Shown: positions 22,278 through 31,500 of the stretch, piece by piece
How the letters are laid out: every line of letters begins with the position of its first letter
Numbering within the stretch: position 1 is the stretch's first letter
Virus record (IMG/VR): IMGVR_UViG_3300046616_000610
Location: 1-34,335 of that record
DNA length: 34,335 nt
Strand: one strand, 5' to 3'
Origin: a virus
Program-made: the position numbers and the translations under genes
Notes under the pieces: model-generated
The model's input: the letters and a program-made list of their open reading frames with translations, nothing else
What the model was told of the DNA's origin: nothing
Database searches by the model: none

Positions 22278-23217
22278 TCTCGTCACAACCCCACGTAAGT
22301 GGAAGAACAAGGTCTTGCTCATGAAGCTGGAGACCACCTACGGCGTCGACTCCACCCCGGCCGGCGCCACCGACTGGATCGAGGCCCGCGACGTGACCCT
22401 GACGCCGATGGATGCCGACAAGGTCGACCGCAACATCGTGCTGCCGTACTACGGCAACGCCGGCAGCATCCTGACCGGCTTCTGGGCCAAGCTGTCTTTC
22501 AACGTCGCCTTGGTCGGCTCCGGCACCGCCGGCACCGCGCCGAAGTGGTCGGCGCCGATGCTGGCCTGCAGCACCGCACAAACCATCGTCGCGACTACCT
22601 CCGTGGCCTACAACCTGGTGAGCCAGAACCAGTCCAGCGTGGTCGGCTACATGAACATCGACGGTGTGCTGCACAAGCTGCTGGGCATGCGCGGCAACTG
22701 CAAGGGCAGCATGGCCAAGAAGGACATCCCGAAGCTGATGTTCGACTTCGACGCCCTGTATGTGACCCCAGTCACTGGCGCGGCGCCGGCCGTCACGCGC
22801 ACCGGCTGGGCGATCGAGGAAGGCATCAACAGCGTGAACACCGCTGCGGCCACGATCAACGCCGTCAGCTTGGCCTGGTCCAGTTTCGAATGGGACTTCG
22901 GCAACCAGGTCAGCCGCGTCGACATGCCGGGACCGCAAAAGGTCATCGACATCGGCGGTCGCCAGCCCAGCGCCTCGATCACCGTGCTCGCGCCGGATCT
23001 TGGCGTGTTCAACCCGTTCACGCTCGCCGAGAGCAACTCCGCGGTGCCGATGATCGTCAACCACGGCAGCGTCGGCGGCAAGAAGATCCGCGTCGACCTC
23101 CAGGCCAAGGTGACCGATGTTGCCTACGAGGAGATCGACGGGATGACCGGCTACAAGCTCACCCTGGAGCCGACGCCGAACGCCGGCAACGACGAACTGG
23201 CACTCACCTGCCTGTAA
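22270..23217 (+). CDS. Major tail tube protein (siphovirus type)
   Basis: A 315-residue tail tube subunit: LLMKLETTYGVDSTPAGATD (12-31) is the opening of many siphophage tube proteins, followed by the ALYVTP and beta-rich segments and the closing GYKLTLEPTP. It replaces the sheath and tube genes of Mu here, showing a non-contractile tail. The start is GTG at 22270, with AAGGAG at 22256-22261; longer in-frame starts would lie within the preceding gene. Confidence 0.8.
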   Translation: MPNLVTTPRKWKNKVLLMKLETTYGVDSTPAGATDWIEARDVTLTPMDADKVDRNIVLPYYGNAGSILTGFWAKLSFNVALVGSGTAGTAPKWSAPMLACSTAQTIVATTSVAYNLVSQNQSSVVGYMNIDGVLHKLLGMRGNCKGSMAKKDIPKLMFDFDALYVTPVTGAAPAVTRTGWAIEEGINSVNTAAATINAVSLAWSSFEWDFGNQVSRVDMPGPQKVIDIGGRQPSASITVLAPDLGVFNPFTLAESNSAVPMIVNHGSVGGKKIRVDLQAKVTDVAYEEIDGMTGYKLTLEPTPNAGNDELALTCL

Positions 23218-23264
23218 CCCCACCCGGCCCTGCGAGGGGTCAAATATAACGCTAAGGAAGAAAC

Positions 23265-23630
23265 ATGTTCAAGATCAGCTCCATCAGCCAGACCTACCCG
23301 ACCCCCGTCATCGTCGACGTGCCGGACGGCAAAGGCGGCAGCGTGAAACAGAAGTTCACCGTCATCTTTAAACGCCTGCCCCAGTCCGAACTGGACGAGC
23401 TGCACCGCCTCCTGAACCGCGACAAGCTGCAGGAAGGCGAGACCCTGCTGAGCGACGACGAGGTGCTCGACCGCGTGGTGGCCGGCTGGCAGGACGTCCT
23501 GGGCGAAAACGATCAGCAGCTGGAATTCAATCCGGAAAACTTCGCTGCCCTGAAGGACGTGTTCCCGGCTCGCCCGACGCTCGTCACCGCCTTCTTCGAC
23601 TCGATCAAGACGGCCAAGCGAAAAAACTAG
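23265..23630 (+). CDS. Tail assembly chaperone, short form
   Basis: A 121-residue protein between tail tube and tape measure, the place of lambda gpG. It has an N-terminal beta region (FKISSISQTYPTPVIVDV) and a helical middle (SELDELHRLLNRDKL). It coats the tape measure while the tube assembles and is not part of the virion. AAGGAAG at 23255-23261 precedes the ATG. It ends with a slippery AAAAAAC directly before TAG, giving a longer form by frameshift. Confidence 0.8.
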   Translation: MFKISSISQTYPTPVIVDVPDGKGGSVKQKFTVIFKRLPQSELDELHRLLNRDKLQEGETLLSDDEVLDRVVAGWQDVLGENDQQLEFNPENFAALKDVFPARPTLVTAFFDSIKTAKRKN

Positions 23631-24079
23631 TCGGCGCCGCCGAGTGGTGGGGGCAGCAAGTCAGCGGCGCCGCCCCGAAACCATCCAGGCCGGCGGTCTC
23701 CGACGAAGTAGCCGACGACATGAAGCTGTTCGGCATGGAGGACGAGATCGCCGACGTGCCCAGGGAAACCGAGGTCGAGACCGAGAGCTACACGGTCTGG
23801 GCCGACAACCTCCCGGTGCTGCAGCTGTTCCTGCGCCTGGAGAACAAGTGGAACGTCGTCATTGCTCCGGACGGCGAACTGGTAAGGACAGGGATCTGGC
23901 CCGCCGGCGTCGAGTGGGTACTTAGTACAACGAACGGCATCCCCAAGAGGAAGTGGCCCGAGTTCATTGCCGACCTTGAAGCGATGGAAGACGCAGCGCT
24001 GGAAGCAATTCACAAGGTCCAGGGCGAGCGGCGAGAAAAGCGCCTGCGGGAGATGCAGGCGAAACACTGGAAAAAGTAA
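23265..24079 (+). CDS. Tail assembly chaperone, -1 frameshift form (GT-like)
   Basis: A -1 slip at AAAAAAC (23621-23627) lets the ribosome pass the TAG and read on from 23627 to 24079, giving about 271 residues. The extension begins LVGAAEWWGQQVSG, has no ribosome site of its own before its first ATG (23720), and ends with a basic helix (RREKRLREMQAKHWKK). This equals lambda gpGT, where the T part binds tail tube and tape measure. Seen: perfect heptamer in frame, open -1 frame, downstream stem. The frequency of the shift is unknown. Confidence 0.75.
23621..23672 (+). promoter_or_regulatory. Programmed -1 frameshift signal
   Basis: The heptamer A-AAA-AAC (23621-23627) is in the correct phase of the upstream gene, and the stop TAG follows at once. 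Four bases later CGGCGCCGC (23632-23640) can pair with GCGGCGCCG (23664-23672), a 9-bp GC stem with a 23-base loop that would pause the ribosome. Confidence 0.75.
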
Positions 24080-24094
24080 GGAAGACGCGAACGC

Positions 24095-27000
24095 ATGAGC
24101 AATCAGGTCGAGTACGGCATCCGCATCAACGTCAGCGGGAACCGCCCAGCGGTGACCGCGATCGACGAGGTGAGCGCGGCGCATGACCGGCTTGGTGCTT
24201 CTGCCGATCGCGTCGGCGGCGCCCTGCAGGACGTCCTGGTCCACCAGACCACGACCGCCACCGCGCTGACGGGAACGGCGAATGCCAGCCGGACGGCGGC
24301 CGACGCGCTTGACCAAGTCGGCGCGGCGAACGACCGCCTCGGCATCTCGGCCGAACGCGTCGGCGGCGCCCTGCAAGTCGTTCAAGTCCACCAAACCGCC
24401 AGCACGGCCGCGATGACGGCCACTACCACGGCCAGCCGATCGGCGGCCGATGCGGTCGACCGTGTGGCCCAGGCCGACACCGGTCTGAGCACTGCTGCCC
24501 AGCACGTCACCCAGGTGCAAGCCGGCCAGGCGGCCAGCGCGGCGACGCTGCAGGCGGCCCAGCAAAACCTGGCCAGCACCCTGACGTCGCAGGCTACCCA
24601 GCTGAACAACGTCGTCGGCGGCCACCAGGCCGTCCAGCAGGCCACTCGCAACACCGCCGGCGTCACCCAGCAGCTCGGCGTCAGCCAAGCGCAGCTCAAC
24701 AACGCCATGCGCCAGGTGCCGGCGCAATTTACCGACATCGTGACGTCCCTGCAGGGCGGCCAGGCACCGCTTACAGTGCTGCTGCAGCAGGGTGGCCAGC
24801 TGCGCGATTCGTTCGGCAGCGCCGGCGCGGCCGCACGCGGCCTGGCGTCGTACGTCATGGGGCTGATCGGTCCATGGACGATGGCGGCCGCCGTCCTCGG
24901 TGTGCTCGCGGTTGCCTACAACGTTGGCGCGAATGAGTCCGAGGAATTTGCAAAAGCTTTGGCACTGAGCGGCAACGCTGCCGGCGCCACCGTTGGTGAG
25001 CTGCAGGACGTGGCCCGCCAGATCGGCGAGATCACCGGCTCGCAACACGAAGCGGCAGCGGCCGTCGCCGCCCTGGCTGCAACCGGCCAGGTTGCGGTGG
25101 GTAACATGCGCGAGTTCGGCACCGTGGCCGTCGAGGCCCAGCATGTCCTCGGCCGCAGCGTCGCCGACACCGCCGAGGAGTTCGCTGCGCTTGGCAAGGC
25201 GCCGCTCTCCGCCCTGGAAAAGATCAACGACAAGTACCATTTCATCACGGCCGCCACATTCGACCAGGTGAAGGCGCTGCAGGACGTCGGCCGGGCCACC
25301 GAGGCGGCCGAGGTCGCCCAGCGCGCGTACGCCGAGGGCGTCGACAAGCAGCGGCAGAAGGTGCTCGACAGCCTGACCGACTGGGAGCGCGGCTGGCTCC
25401 GAATCAAGAAAGCTGCCTCTGGCGCCGCTGATGCGGTCATCGACTTCGCCATGGGGCGCGGACAGACCAACGACCAGAAGATCGGTGACCTGCTGAAGCA
25501 GCGCGGCGAGATCGAGGAAAGCCAGCGCCGCGCCCGCGAGCGCGGCCTGACCCGCGACGTCGCCATCTACCAAGCCGAGCTGGAAAACAACCAACGGCAG
25601 ATCAACGCGATCCGTGGTCGGACCGATGCCGAGAAGGCGGCGGCCAAGGCCCAGGAGGAAGCGGCGCAGAAAGCGACCGCCCGCAAGCAGTGGAACGACG
25701 ACAGCGATAAATACCTGACCCGCCCCCAGCAACGTGATCGCGACCTGGAGAAGGCGCAGAACGCCGGCGTCGCTGCAGGCGCCACCCAGAAGGAAATTGA
25801 CGAACGCAAAGCCGCGATCCGCCGCTCCTACGCTGACCTGAACAATATCGCCCTGGCTGCGATCGAGGGCCAGCGCAACCTGGAGAAGGAGCAGACCGCG
25901 ACCAGCCTGGCCGAGCTGGACAGCCGGCACAAGCGGCAGCTCGTCAGCGACGTCGAGTACATCAACAAGAAGCGCGCCCTGGAAGCCCAGGACGTGCAGC
26001 GTGACATTGATGCCGCAAAAAAGCGTGCGGATCTCGCCGGCGGCGTGGGCGACATCGCCGAGCGCAACAAATACCTGGCCCAGATCCAGGCGCTGGAAGA
26101 GAAACGGCGCGGCATCATCAAGGGCGCCGACAGCGCCCTGGCCGAGTCGGGCTTCGCCGCGACCAAGGCAATCGCAGGCCAGGTGCAGGCGTGGGGTAAC
26201 GCCACGGCCAGCGAAAAGGTCGCCCTGGCCAATGAGACCGAGCTGTTCGGCAAGTCGACCGAGGCCCGCCAGATCGCGGCCGAGCAGATGAAGGTCGACG
26301 CCGAGCTGCGCCAGTTCATCGTGAACTGGCAGAAGCAGGGCCACGTCTTCACCGCCCAAGAAACTGCCGACCTGGAAGCGTCCGCCGCTGCCCGCAAGGA
26401 AAACATCGCGTCCATTATGGGGCAGCGCCAGGCGCTGGCCGGGGCCGAGCAACTGCGCAAGGAGAACGCCAGGTTCGCGGCCGATTCGATCGTCGACGAG
26501 AAGGAGCGCGCTCGCGCCCTGCTGGAGATCGACGCCGAGGTGTGGCGCGAGCGCATCCAGCTGGCCGGCGACGGCACCGATGCGCAGAAGAAGCTGCAAG
26601 CGCAATACGACACCTGGTACGCCAACCGCCTGCAGGCGGCCATGTCAAACGTCGACGTCACCAAGGCGAAGGAGATGCTGGACATCATGTCCGCCCTGGA
26701 CGATTCGGCCAAGGCAGCAGCGGACGGCATGGCCGCCTCGTTCGGCAAGGTGGGGTCGGCGATCGGCGGCCTGACGACGACGCTCAGCGGCTACGGTCGC
26801 ACCCAGGCCGCGATCGCCGCCCAGCTGGCGGCCGCGACCAAGGACGCCGGCGGGAACCAGGTCAAGATCCAGAAGGCGAACGCGACCGCTGCAGCCGCCT
26901 CTGCCCAGGCGCAGATGAAGTCCTACGGCGACATGGCAAGCGCCGCGAAGGGCTTCTTCAAAGAAAATTCCGCAGGGTATCGCGCCATGGAAGGCGTCGA

Positions 27001-29965
27001 GAAGACCTTCCGCGCGTTCGAAATGGCGATGGCGGTCGAGAACATGCTGCAGAAGACCGGCCTGTTGACCAGCTACACCACGGCCTTTGTGGCCAGCAAG
27101 CAGGCCGAGACGGCGGCCACCCAGGCCAGTGTCGCGCCGGACATCGCCGCCTCGATGGCGAAGGGCCAGGCCGCCGCTGTCGCCGGCGTAGCCAATCAGG
27201 CCCAGGGCGATCCGTACAGCGCCTGGGTGCGCATGGCTGCGATGGCCGCCGTGATGGTCGGCCTGGGCTTTGCAGTGTCGGGCGGCGGCAGCGGTCCCAG
27301 CCTGTCCGAGCAGCGTCAGAAAGCCCAGGGGACCGGTTCCGTCCTGGGCGACAGCAGCGCGAAGTCGGAGTCGATCAAGAACGCGATCGAGCTGTCGGCG
27401 TCGAACTCGTCCACGCAGATCAACTATCTGTCGGGCATGCTGGTGGCGCTGCGCAACATCGAGAGCAATATCGGCAGCTTCGCCAGCGAGCTGGTGCGCA
27501 CCACGGATCTGTCGGGGTCGGGCGTACAGCTGAACACCAATAACGGCGCGGCGACCACCGTCGCCAAGCTTGGTATGACGGTGGGCGCCTCCGCTGTAGG
27601 CGGCATGGCGGGCGCAGGTTTGACCGCGTTCACTACCATGGGCGCGGTTGGCGGCCCGGCCGGCATGGTGATCGGTGCGCTGATCGGCTACCTGGCAACC
27701 AAGAGCAGCCTGGTCGGTAAGATCGCCACCGCAATCTTCGGAGGAAAGCAGAGCGTCGAGGATACGGGCATCACCATGAGCCCGACCGCCCTGGCGGCCG
27801 TGCTCTCGGCTGGGGCCAGCGTCAGCCAATACACGGCCGTCAAGACCTCGGGGGGCTGGTTCAGTAGCGACAAGCACAACACCGTCACCAGCGCGCTGGG
27901 CAACGATGCGAACGCCCAGATCACGGCCGTTATCAAGTCACTCGCGGACAGCGTCCAGGCCGCCGGCGGCCTGCTCGGTCTGTCCGGCGACGAATTCACC
28001 GCTAAGCTCAGCAGCTTTATGGTCAGCATCGGCAAAGTGAGCCTGAAAGACCTCAAGGGCGATGAGCTGCAGAAGGCCGTGGAGTCGATTTTCTCCAAGC
28101 TCGGCGACGACATGGCGCAGTTCGCCGTGGGCGGCCTGCAGCAGTTCCAGAAGGTCGGCGAAGGCTACCTGGAGACGCTGGTCCGGGTCGGATCGGACTA
28201 TGCCAAGCTCGATGCCTCGCTGACCTCCATTGGTAAGACTTTTGGCGCTACCGGCTTGCAGTCGATCGCTGCCAGGGAATCGCTGGTCGACCTGATGGGC
28301 GGCATCGACGAGCTCCAGGAGAAAGCTTCCAGCTACGCGGAGAATTTCCTTACCCAAGCCCAGCGCCTGGCGCCGTTGCAGAAATACGTTAGCGACGAGC
28401 TGGCCAAGTTGAACCTGGGCTGGGTCGACACCCGCGAGAAGTTCGCCCAGGTCGTGGTCGGCCTGGACCTGACGACCGAGGCCGGCAGCAACACCTACGC
28501 GACCCTGATGGGCCTGTCCGAAGCGTTCGCGGCCACCCATGAGGCAATGCAAGACGCGACCAAGAGCGCTCAGGACATCGCCGACGAGCGCCGCGACCTG
28601 CAGGACCAGCTGGACGAGCTGACCATGACGTCGGTCCAGCTGCGCGAAAAGGAGCGCGCGGCGATCGACGACAGCAACAAGGCGTTGTACGACCAGGTGC
28701 AAGCCCTGAAGGACCAGCAGAGCGCGGTCGAGGCGGCGAAGGCGGCCGCGACGACGCTGCTGGACGGCGTCGACACCGCCTACTCAACGCTGCAGAAGGT
28801 AGTTGAACGCGAGAAAGGCGCCCTGCAGGCGACCATCGACGCCCATACCGCAGCGGTCACCAAGCTGCAAAACTTGTCCCAGGTGATCCACAGCGCGGTC
28901 GACAGCCTCACGTCGCCGGCCCAGCAGGCCGCCAGCCGTGCACAAGCGCAAGCCGAGATCATGGCGGACCTGGCCATCACGAAGGCTGGAGGCTCGCTTT
29001 CCGACAGCCAGGTCGAGTCGCTGAAGAAGGCGTTGACGACCGCGACTCAGGACGCCTCTGGCCAGTTCGCCTCGTACCAGGATTACCTGCACAACCTGAA
29101 CCAAACCCGCGACAGCATCGCCCAGCTGGGCGACCTGACCGATAACTCCTTGTCGGTCGAGAAGGCCGCCCTGGATGCCGCGCAGGCGCAGGTGAAGTCG
29201 CTCGACGCCATCCTGGCCAATGCTCAGGACGAGATCAACGTCCTGAAGGGCATCGATACCAAGGGCATGACTCTGATCGAGGCGATGCAGAGCTTAACCG
29301 CGGCGATTCACGCTGCGGAGCAAAACCCAGTCGTGGCGTCCTCGGCGATCAAGGCCGCCTACCAGACCTACCTGGGCCGCGCACCGGATGCGGCCGGCTT
29401 CCAGTGGTGGCAAGACGCGGCGGCCGGCGGCACGCCCCTGACACAAATCGCGGACGGCATCGCCAATTCCACCGAGGCGGCCCTCAACAGGCTCTACCAG
29501 AGCGTGCTGGGCCGCACGCCGGATGCGGAAGGGCTGGCCTTCTGGATGAATGCGTACGGGCCGACAATGGACGAGGCCGAAAAGGCGGACTTCATTAAGA
29601 ACGCCCAGAGCAGCGTCGAGTACAAGAGCAAGCACCCGATCCCAGGGTACGCGTCCGGAGGCGACTTCGCCGGCGGCTGGCGGATCGTGGGCGAGAACGG
29701 TCCCGAACTGGAGGCCACCGGCTCGGCGCGCATCTTCAATGCCCACCGGACCCAGTCGATCTTCAGTGGCCTGGGCGTCCCCCAGGAAGACAACGCCGCC
29801 GTGGTCGAGGAGCTGAGGCTGGTGCGCGCGGAGCTGCAGCAACTCCGGGAAGCGAACAGCAACGAAAACTATCACATCGCCAAGTATGCCCAGCAGACAG
29901 CCGATCACGTCGACGGTGCCGTCAATGGTGATGTGCCACTCGCAGTAAAGGTGATTCCTGCATGA
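24095..29965 (+). CDS. Tail tape measure protein with DUF4214 C terminus
   Basis: A 1956-residue tape measure, which sets tail length and passes into the host membrane at DNA entry. Residues 24-121 hold two 49-residue repeats (about 32 of 49 identical) and a third, fainter one. Residues about 190-400 fit the lambda gpH-like domain (VPAQFTDIVTSLQGGQAPL, LLQQGGQLRDSFGSAG). Long coiled coil follows. Hydrophobic segments lie at about 247-277, 1050-1070 and 1165-1205. Near the end, two DUF4214 motifs (TYLGRAPDAAGFQWW and SVLGRTPDAEGLAFW) precede the usual GENGPELEATG ending. AAGGAAG serves the start. It takes up 17 percent of the window. Confidence 0.93.
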   Translation: MSNQVEYGIRINVSGNRPAVTAIDEVSAAHDRLGASADRVGGALQDVLVHQTTTATALTGTANASRTAADALDQVGAANDRLGISAERVGGALQVVQVHQTASTAAMTATTTASRSAADAVDRVAQADTGLSTAAQHVTQVQAGQAASAATLQAAQQNLASTLTSQATQLNNVVGGHQAVQQATRNTAGVTQQLGVSQAQLNNAMRQVPAQFTDIVTSLQGGQAPLTVLLQQGGQLRDSFGSAGAAARGLASYVMGLIGPWTMAAAVLGVLAVAYNVGANESEEFAKALALSGNAAGATVGELQDVARQIGEITGSQHEAAAAVAALAATGQVAVGNMREFGTVAVEAQHVLGRSVADTAEEFAALGKAPLSALEKINDKYHFITAATFDQVKALQDVGRATEAAEVAQRAYAEGVDKQRQKVLDSLTDWERGWLRIKKAASGAADAVIDFAMGRGQTNDQKIGDLLKQRGEIEESQRRARERGLTRDVAIYQAELENNQRQINAIRGRTDAEKAAAKAQEEAAQKATARKQWNDDSDKYLTRPQQRDRDLEKAQNAGVAAGATQKEIDERKAAIRRSYADLNNIALAAIEGQRNLEKEQTATSLAELDSRHKRQLVSDVEYINKKRALEAQDVQRDIDAAKKRADLAGGVGDIAERNKYLAQIQALEEKRRGIIKGADSALAESGFAATKAIAGQVQAWGNATASEKVALANETELFGKSTEARQIAAEQMKVDAELRQFIVNWQKQGHVFTAQETADLEASAAARKENIASIMGQRQALAGAEQLRKENARFAADSIVDEKERARALLEIDAEVWRERIQLAGDGTDAQKKLQAQYDTWYANRLQAAMSNVDVTKAKEMLDIMSALDDSAKAAADGMAASFGKVGSAIGGLTTTLSGYGRTQAAIAAQLAAATKDAGGNQVKIQKANATAAAASAQAQMKSYGDMASAAKGFFKENSAGYRAMEGVEKTFRAFEMAMAVENMLQKTGLLTSYTTAFVASKQAETAATQASVAPDIAASMAKGQAAAVAGVANQAQGDPYSAWVRMAAMAAVMVGLGFAVSGGGSGPSLSEQRQKAQGTGSVLGDSSAKSESIKNAIELSASNSSTQINYLSGMLVALRNIESNIGSFASELVRTTDLSGSGVQLNTNNGAATTVAKLGMTVGASAVGGMAGAGLTAFTTMGAVGGPAGMVIGALIGYLATKSSLVGKIATAIFGGKQSVEDTGITMSPTALAAVLSAGASVSQYTAVKTSGGWFSSDKHNTVTSALGNDANAQITAVIKSLADSVQAAGGLLGLSGDEFTAKLSSFMVSIGKVSLKDLKGDELQKAVESIFSKLGDDMAQFAVGGLQQFQKVGEGYLETLVRVGSDYAKLDASLTSIGKTFGATGLQSIAARESLVDLMGGIDELQEKASSYAENFLTQAQRLAPLQKYVSDELAKLNLGWVDTREKFAQVVVGLDLTTEAGSNTYATLMGLSEAFAATHEAMQDATKSAQDIADERRDLQDQLDELTMTSVQLREKERAAIDDSNKALYDQVQALKDQQSAVEAAKAAATTLLDGVDTAYSTLQKVVEREKGALQATIDAHTAAVTKLQNLSQVIHSAVDSLTSPAQQAASRAQAQAEIMADLAITKAGGSLSDSQVESLKKALTTATQDASGQFASYQDYLHNLNQTRDSIAQLGDLTDNSLSVEKAALDAAQAQVKSLDAILANAQDEINVLKGIDTKGMTLIEAMQSLTAAIHAAEQNPVVASSAIKAAYQTYLGRAPDAAGFQWWQDAAAGGTPLTQIADGIANSTEAALNRLYQSVLGRTPDAEGLAFWMNAYGPTMDEAEKADFIKNAQSSVEYKSKHPIPGYASGGDFAGGWRIVGENGPELEATGSARIFNAHRTQSIFSGLGVPQEDNAAVVEELRLVRAELQQLREANSNENYHIAKYAQQTADHVDGAVNGDVPLAVKVIPA
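24164..24457 (+). repeat. 147-base in-frame tandem repeat in the tape measure
   Basis: Codons 24-72 and 73-121 encode two copies of a 49-residue unit, sharing DRLG-SA-RVGGALQ and ASR-AADA. A third, more diverged copy starts at codon 122 (DRVAQADTGLS). It is a duplication of the coiled N-terminal segment. Confidence 0.75.
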
Positions 29966-31500
29966 TCGTTATTGACCCTGTAACCCTGGGCGACGTGGCC
30001 TGCTCGCGCCCATCAGCCAAATCCGCTTGGGACAGGAACGGCACGCTGGTACAGGTGCCGCCCGATACTCTGGCGGTGACCTATGACCCAAGCGACCTCA
30101 GCAAGGCACCGTATGCGCTGCTAGAGCCAGCGGCAACGAACCTGTTGCCAAACAGCGAGGGTGGGGTTGCAACTCTTGGCGCGGCGTTTGGCGTTTCCGA
30201 TGACGTCGGTTTCGCAGGGTTCGCTGCTGCGGTTCGCATGGGCGATAACTCGGTGAGCACACCCTACGCATACCGCACTTTCGCAACAGTTCCGGGCACG
30301 AAGTATGTGTTCTCGGTCTTCGTTTGCATGGACGACCGAGGCGTGCCAGTAGTGGCCCTGACGAACAACCCAGGAGCGCCTGGCGACTTCATGATGATCG
30401 TCCAGGCTGACGCCTGGAACGAGCCCTCGGTTGTCCAGGATTGCGGCAACGGGGTCTATCGGATCTCGACTACATTCACGGCCACCACCACCGGCACGAA
30501 TTATGGCATTGCGAAATACACAGCGCTGTCAAAGCGGGGCATGCGCGTTGCAGGATACCAACTTGAGGTAGGCAACCTGTCCAGCTACATAAAGACGCTC
30601 GCCGCTCCGGGTACTCGTGCTGCTGACGTGATCACTCCGGGTGCCGGCCTGGTGTATTCGAACGTGCCGATCGCCGAGCAGCCATATGACGCGACTGCGA
30701 CGTATGCGAAGGACACGGTCGTCTACGACCGAATCACGCACCTGACCTATCGCTCGGTGATCGACGCAAACAAGGGCTTTCCGCTGACTGACGTCACCAA
30801 GTGGACAAAGGGTGACGTCATCAATCGTTGGAAGATGCTCGACCAGTACAACAACACCCAGACGAGCAATCCCGACGAGATCCTCCTGGTCGTTTCTCCG
30901 AAGGTAATTGCTCAAGGTTTTTATCTGGGCAATATGGATGCCAACGAGGTTCGTGTGAGCGTGGTCGACCTCTATGAGGGCGTCGTATATCGCGAGGTGC
31001 AAAACCTCGTCGTATCAACATCCCGATCCAGCTTCTTCAAATGGTTTTTCGGCCGCATCCGTAGGAAAAGCTACGCCGTCAGCGTGCTCCTGCCGGTCTA
31101 CGCGAAAGCCCTCATCACGATTTCCATAAGGAAGATCGGTTCGACCCCGAAGTGCGGCATGTGTGCTGTCGGCCCGGTAATCGACGTCGGGCTATCTGAG
31201 TGGGGAATCGCCACCGAGATCAAGGATTACTCGACGACAACCTTCCAGTTCGACGGCACAAGCGACACCCAGCAGCGTGGCTTCTCCAGGAGGATGAGCC
31301 TCGATGTTGAGGTTGATAACGACCAGAAAGACGTGGTGGAGGAAACGCTTGCCCAGTTCCGGCAAAAGCCGGTTGCTTGGATCGGCACCGTGTTGTGGGG
31401 TAGCGCTTGCGTATTCGGCCGTTATTCCAGTTTCAAAAGCGTACTGGCCAATGTAAGGAAATCAAAGATGTCTCTCCAAATCGAAGGAACTGTTCAGTGA
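29962..31500 (+). CDS. Tail tip protein with carbohydrate-binding-like modules
   Basis: A 512-residue tail protein. The start (MIVIDPVTLGDV) and the end (RMSLDVEVDNDQKDVVEETLAQFR to SLQIEGTVQ) are those of a tail tip protein found in several siphophages. Between them lies a jelly-roll-like insert (about 50-215: LLEPAATNLLPNSEGG, TVPGTKYVFSVFV, YQLEVGNLSSYI), typical of sugar-binding modules on phage tails, and a CBM5/12-like unit (about 245-275: YDATATYAKDTVVYD, LTYRSVIDANKG). It likely touches host surface glycans. AT content is higher than in head genes. It overlaps the tape measure stop by 4 bases. Confidence 0.68.
   Translation: MIVIDPVTLGDVACSRPSAKSAWDRNGTLVQVPPDTLAVTYDPSDLSKAPYALLEPAATNLLPNSEGGVATLGAAFGVSDDVGFAGFAAAVRMGDNSVSTPYAYRTFATVPGTKYVFSVFVCMDDRGVPVVALTNNPGAPGDFMMIVQADAWNEPSVVQDCGNGVYRISTTFTATTTGTNYGIAKYTALSKRGMRVAGYQLEVGNLSSYIKTLAAPGTRAADVITPGAGLVYSNVPIAEQPYDATATYAKDTVVYDRITHLTYRSVIDANKGFPLTDVTKWTKGDVINRWKMLDQYNNTQTSNPDEILLVVSPKVIAQGFYLGNMDANEVRVSVVDLYEGVVYREVQNLVVSTSRSSFFKWFFGRIRRKSYAVSVLLPVYAKALITISIRKIGSTPKCGMCAVGPVIDVGLSEWGIATEIKDYSTTTFQFDGTSDTQQRGFSRRMSLDVEVDNDQKDVVEETLAQFRQKPVAWIGTVLWGSACVFGRYSSFKSVLANVRKSKMSLQIEGTVQ

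Noticed and set aside
23627-26605. 992-codon open frame on the reverse strand
   Set aside because: Antisense of the tape measure and chaperone genes; Leu/Gly/Ala-rich composition typical of a shadow frame.
30529-31002. 157-codon reverse frame in the tail tip gene
   Set aside because: Opposes a clear structural gene and lacks any domain.
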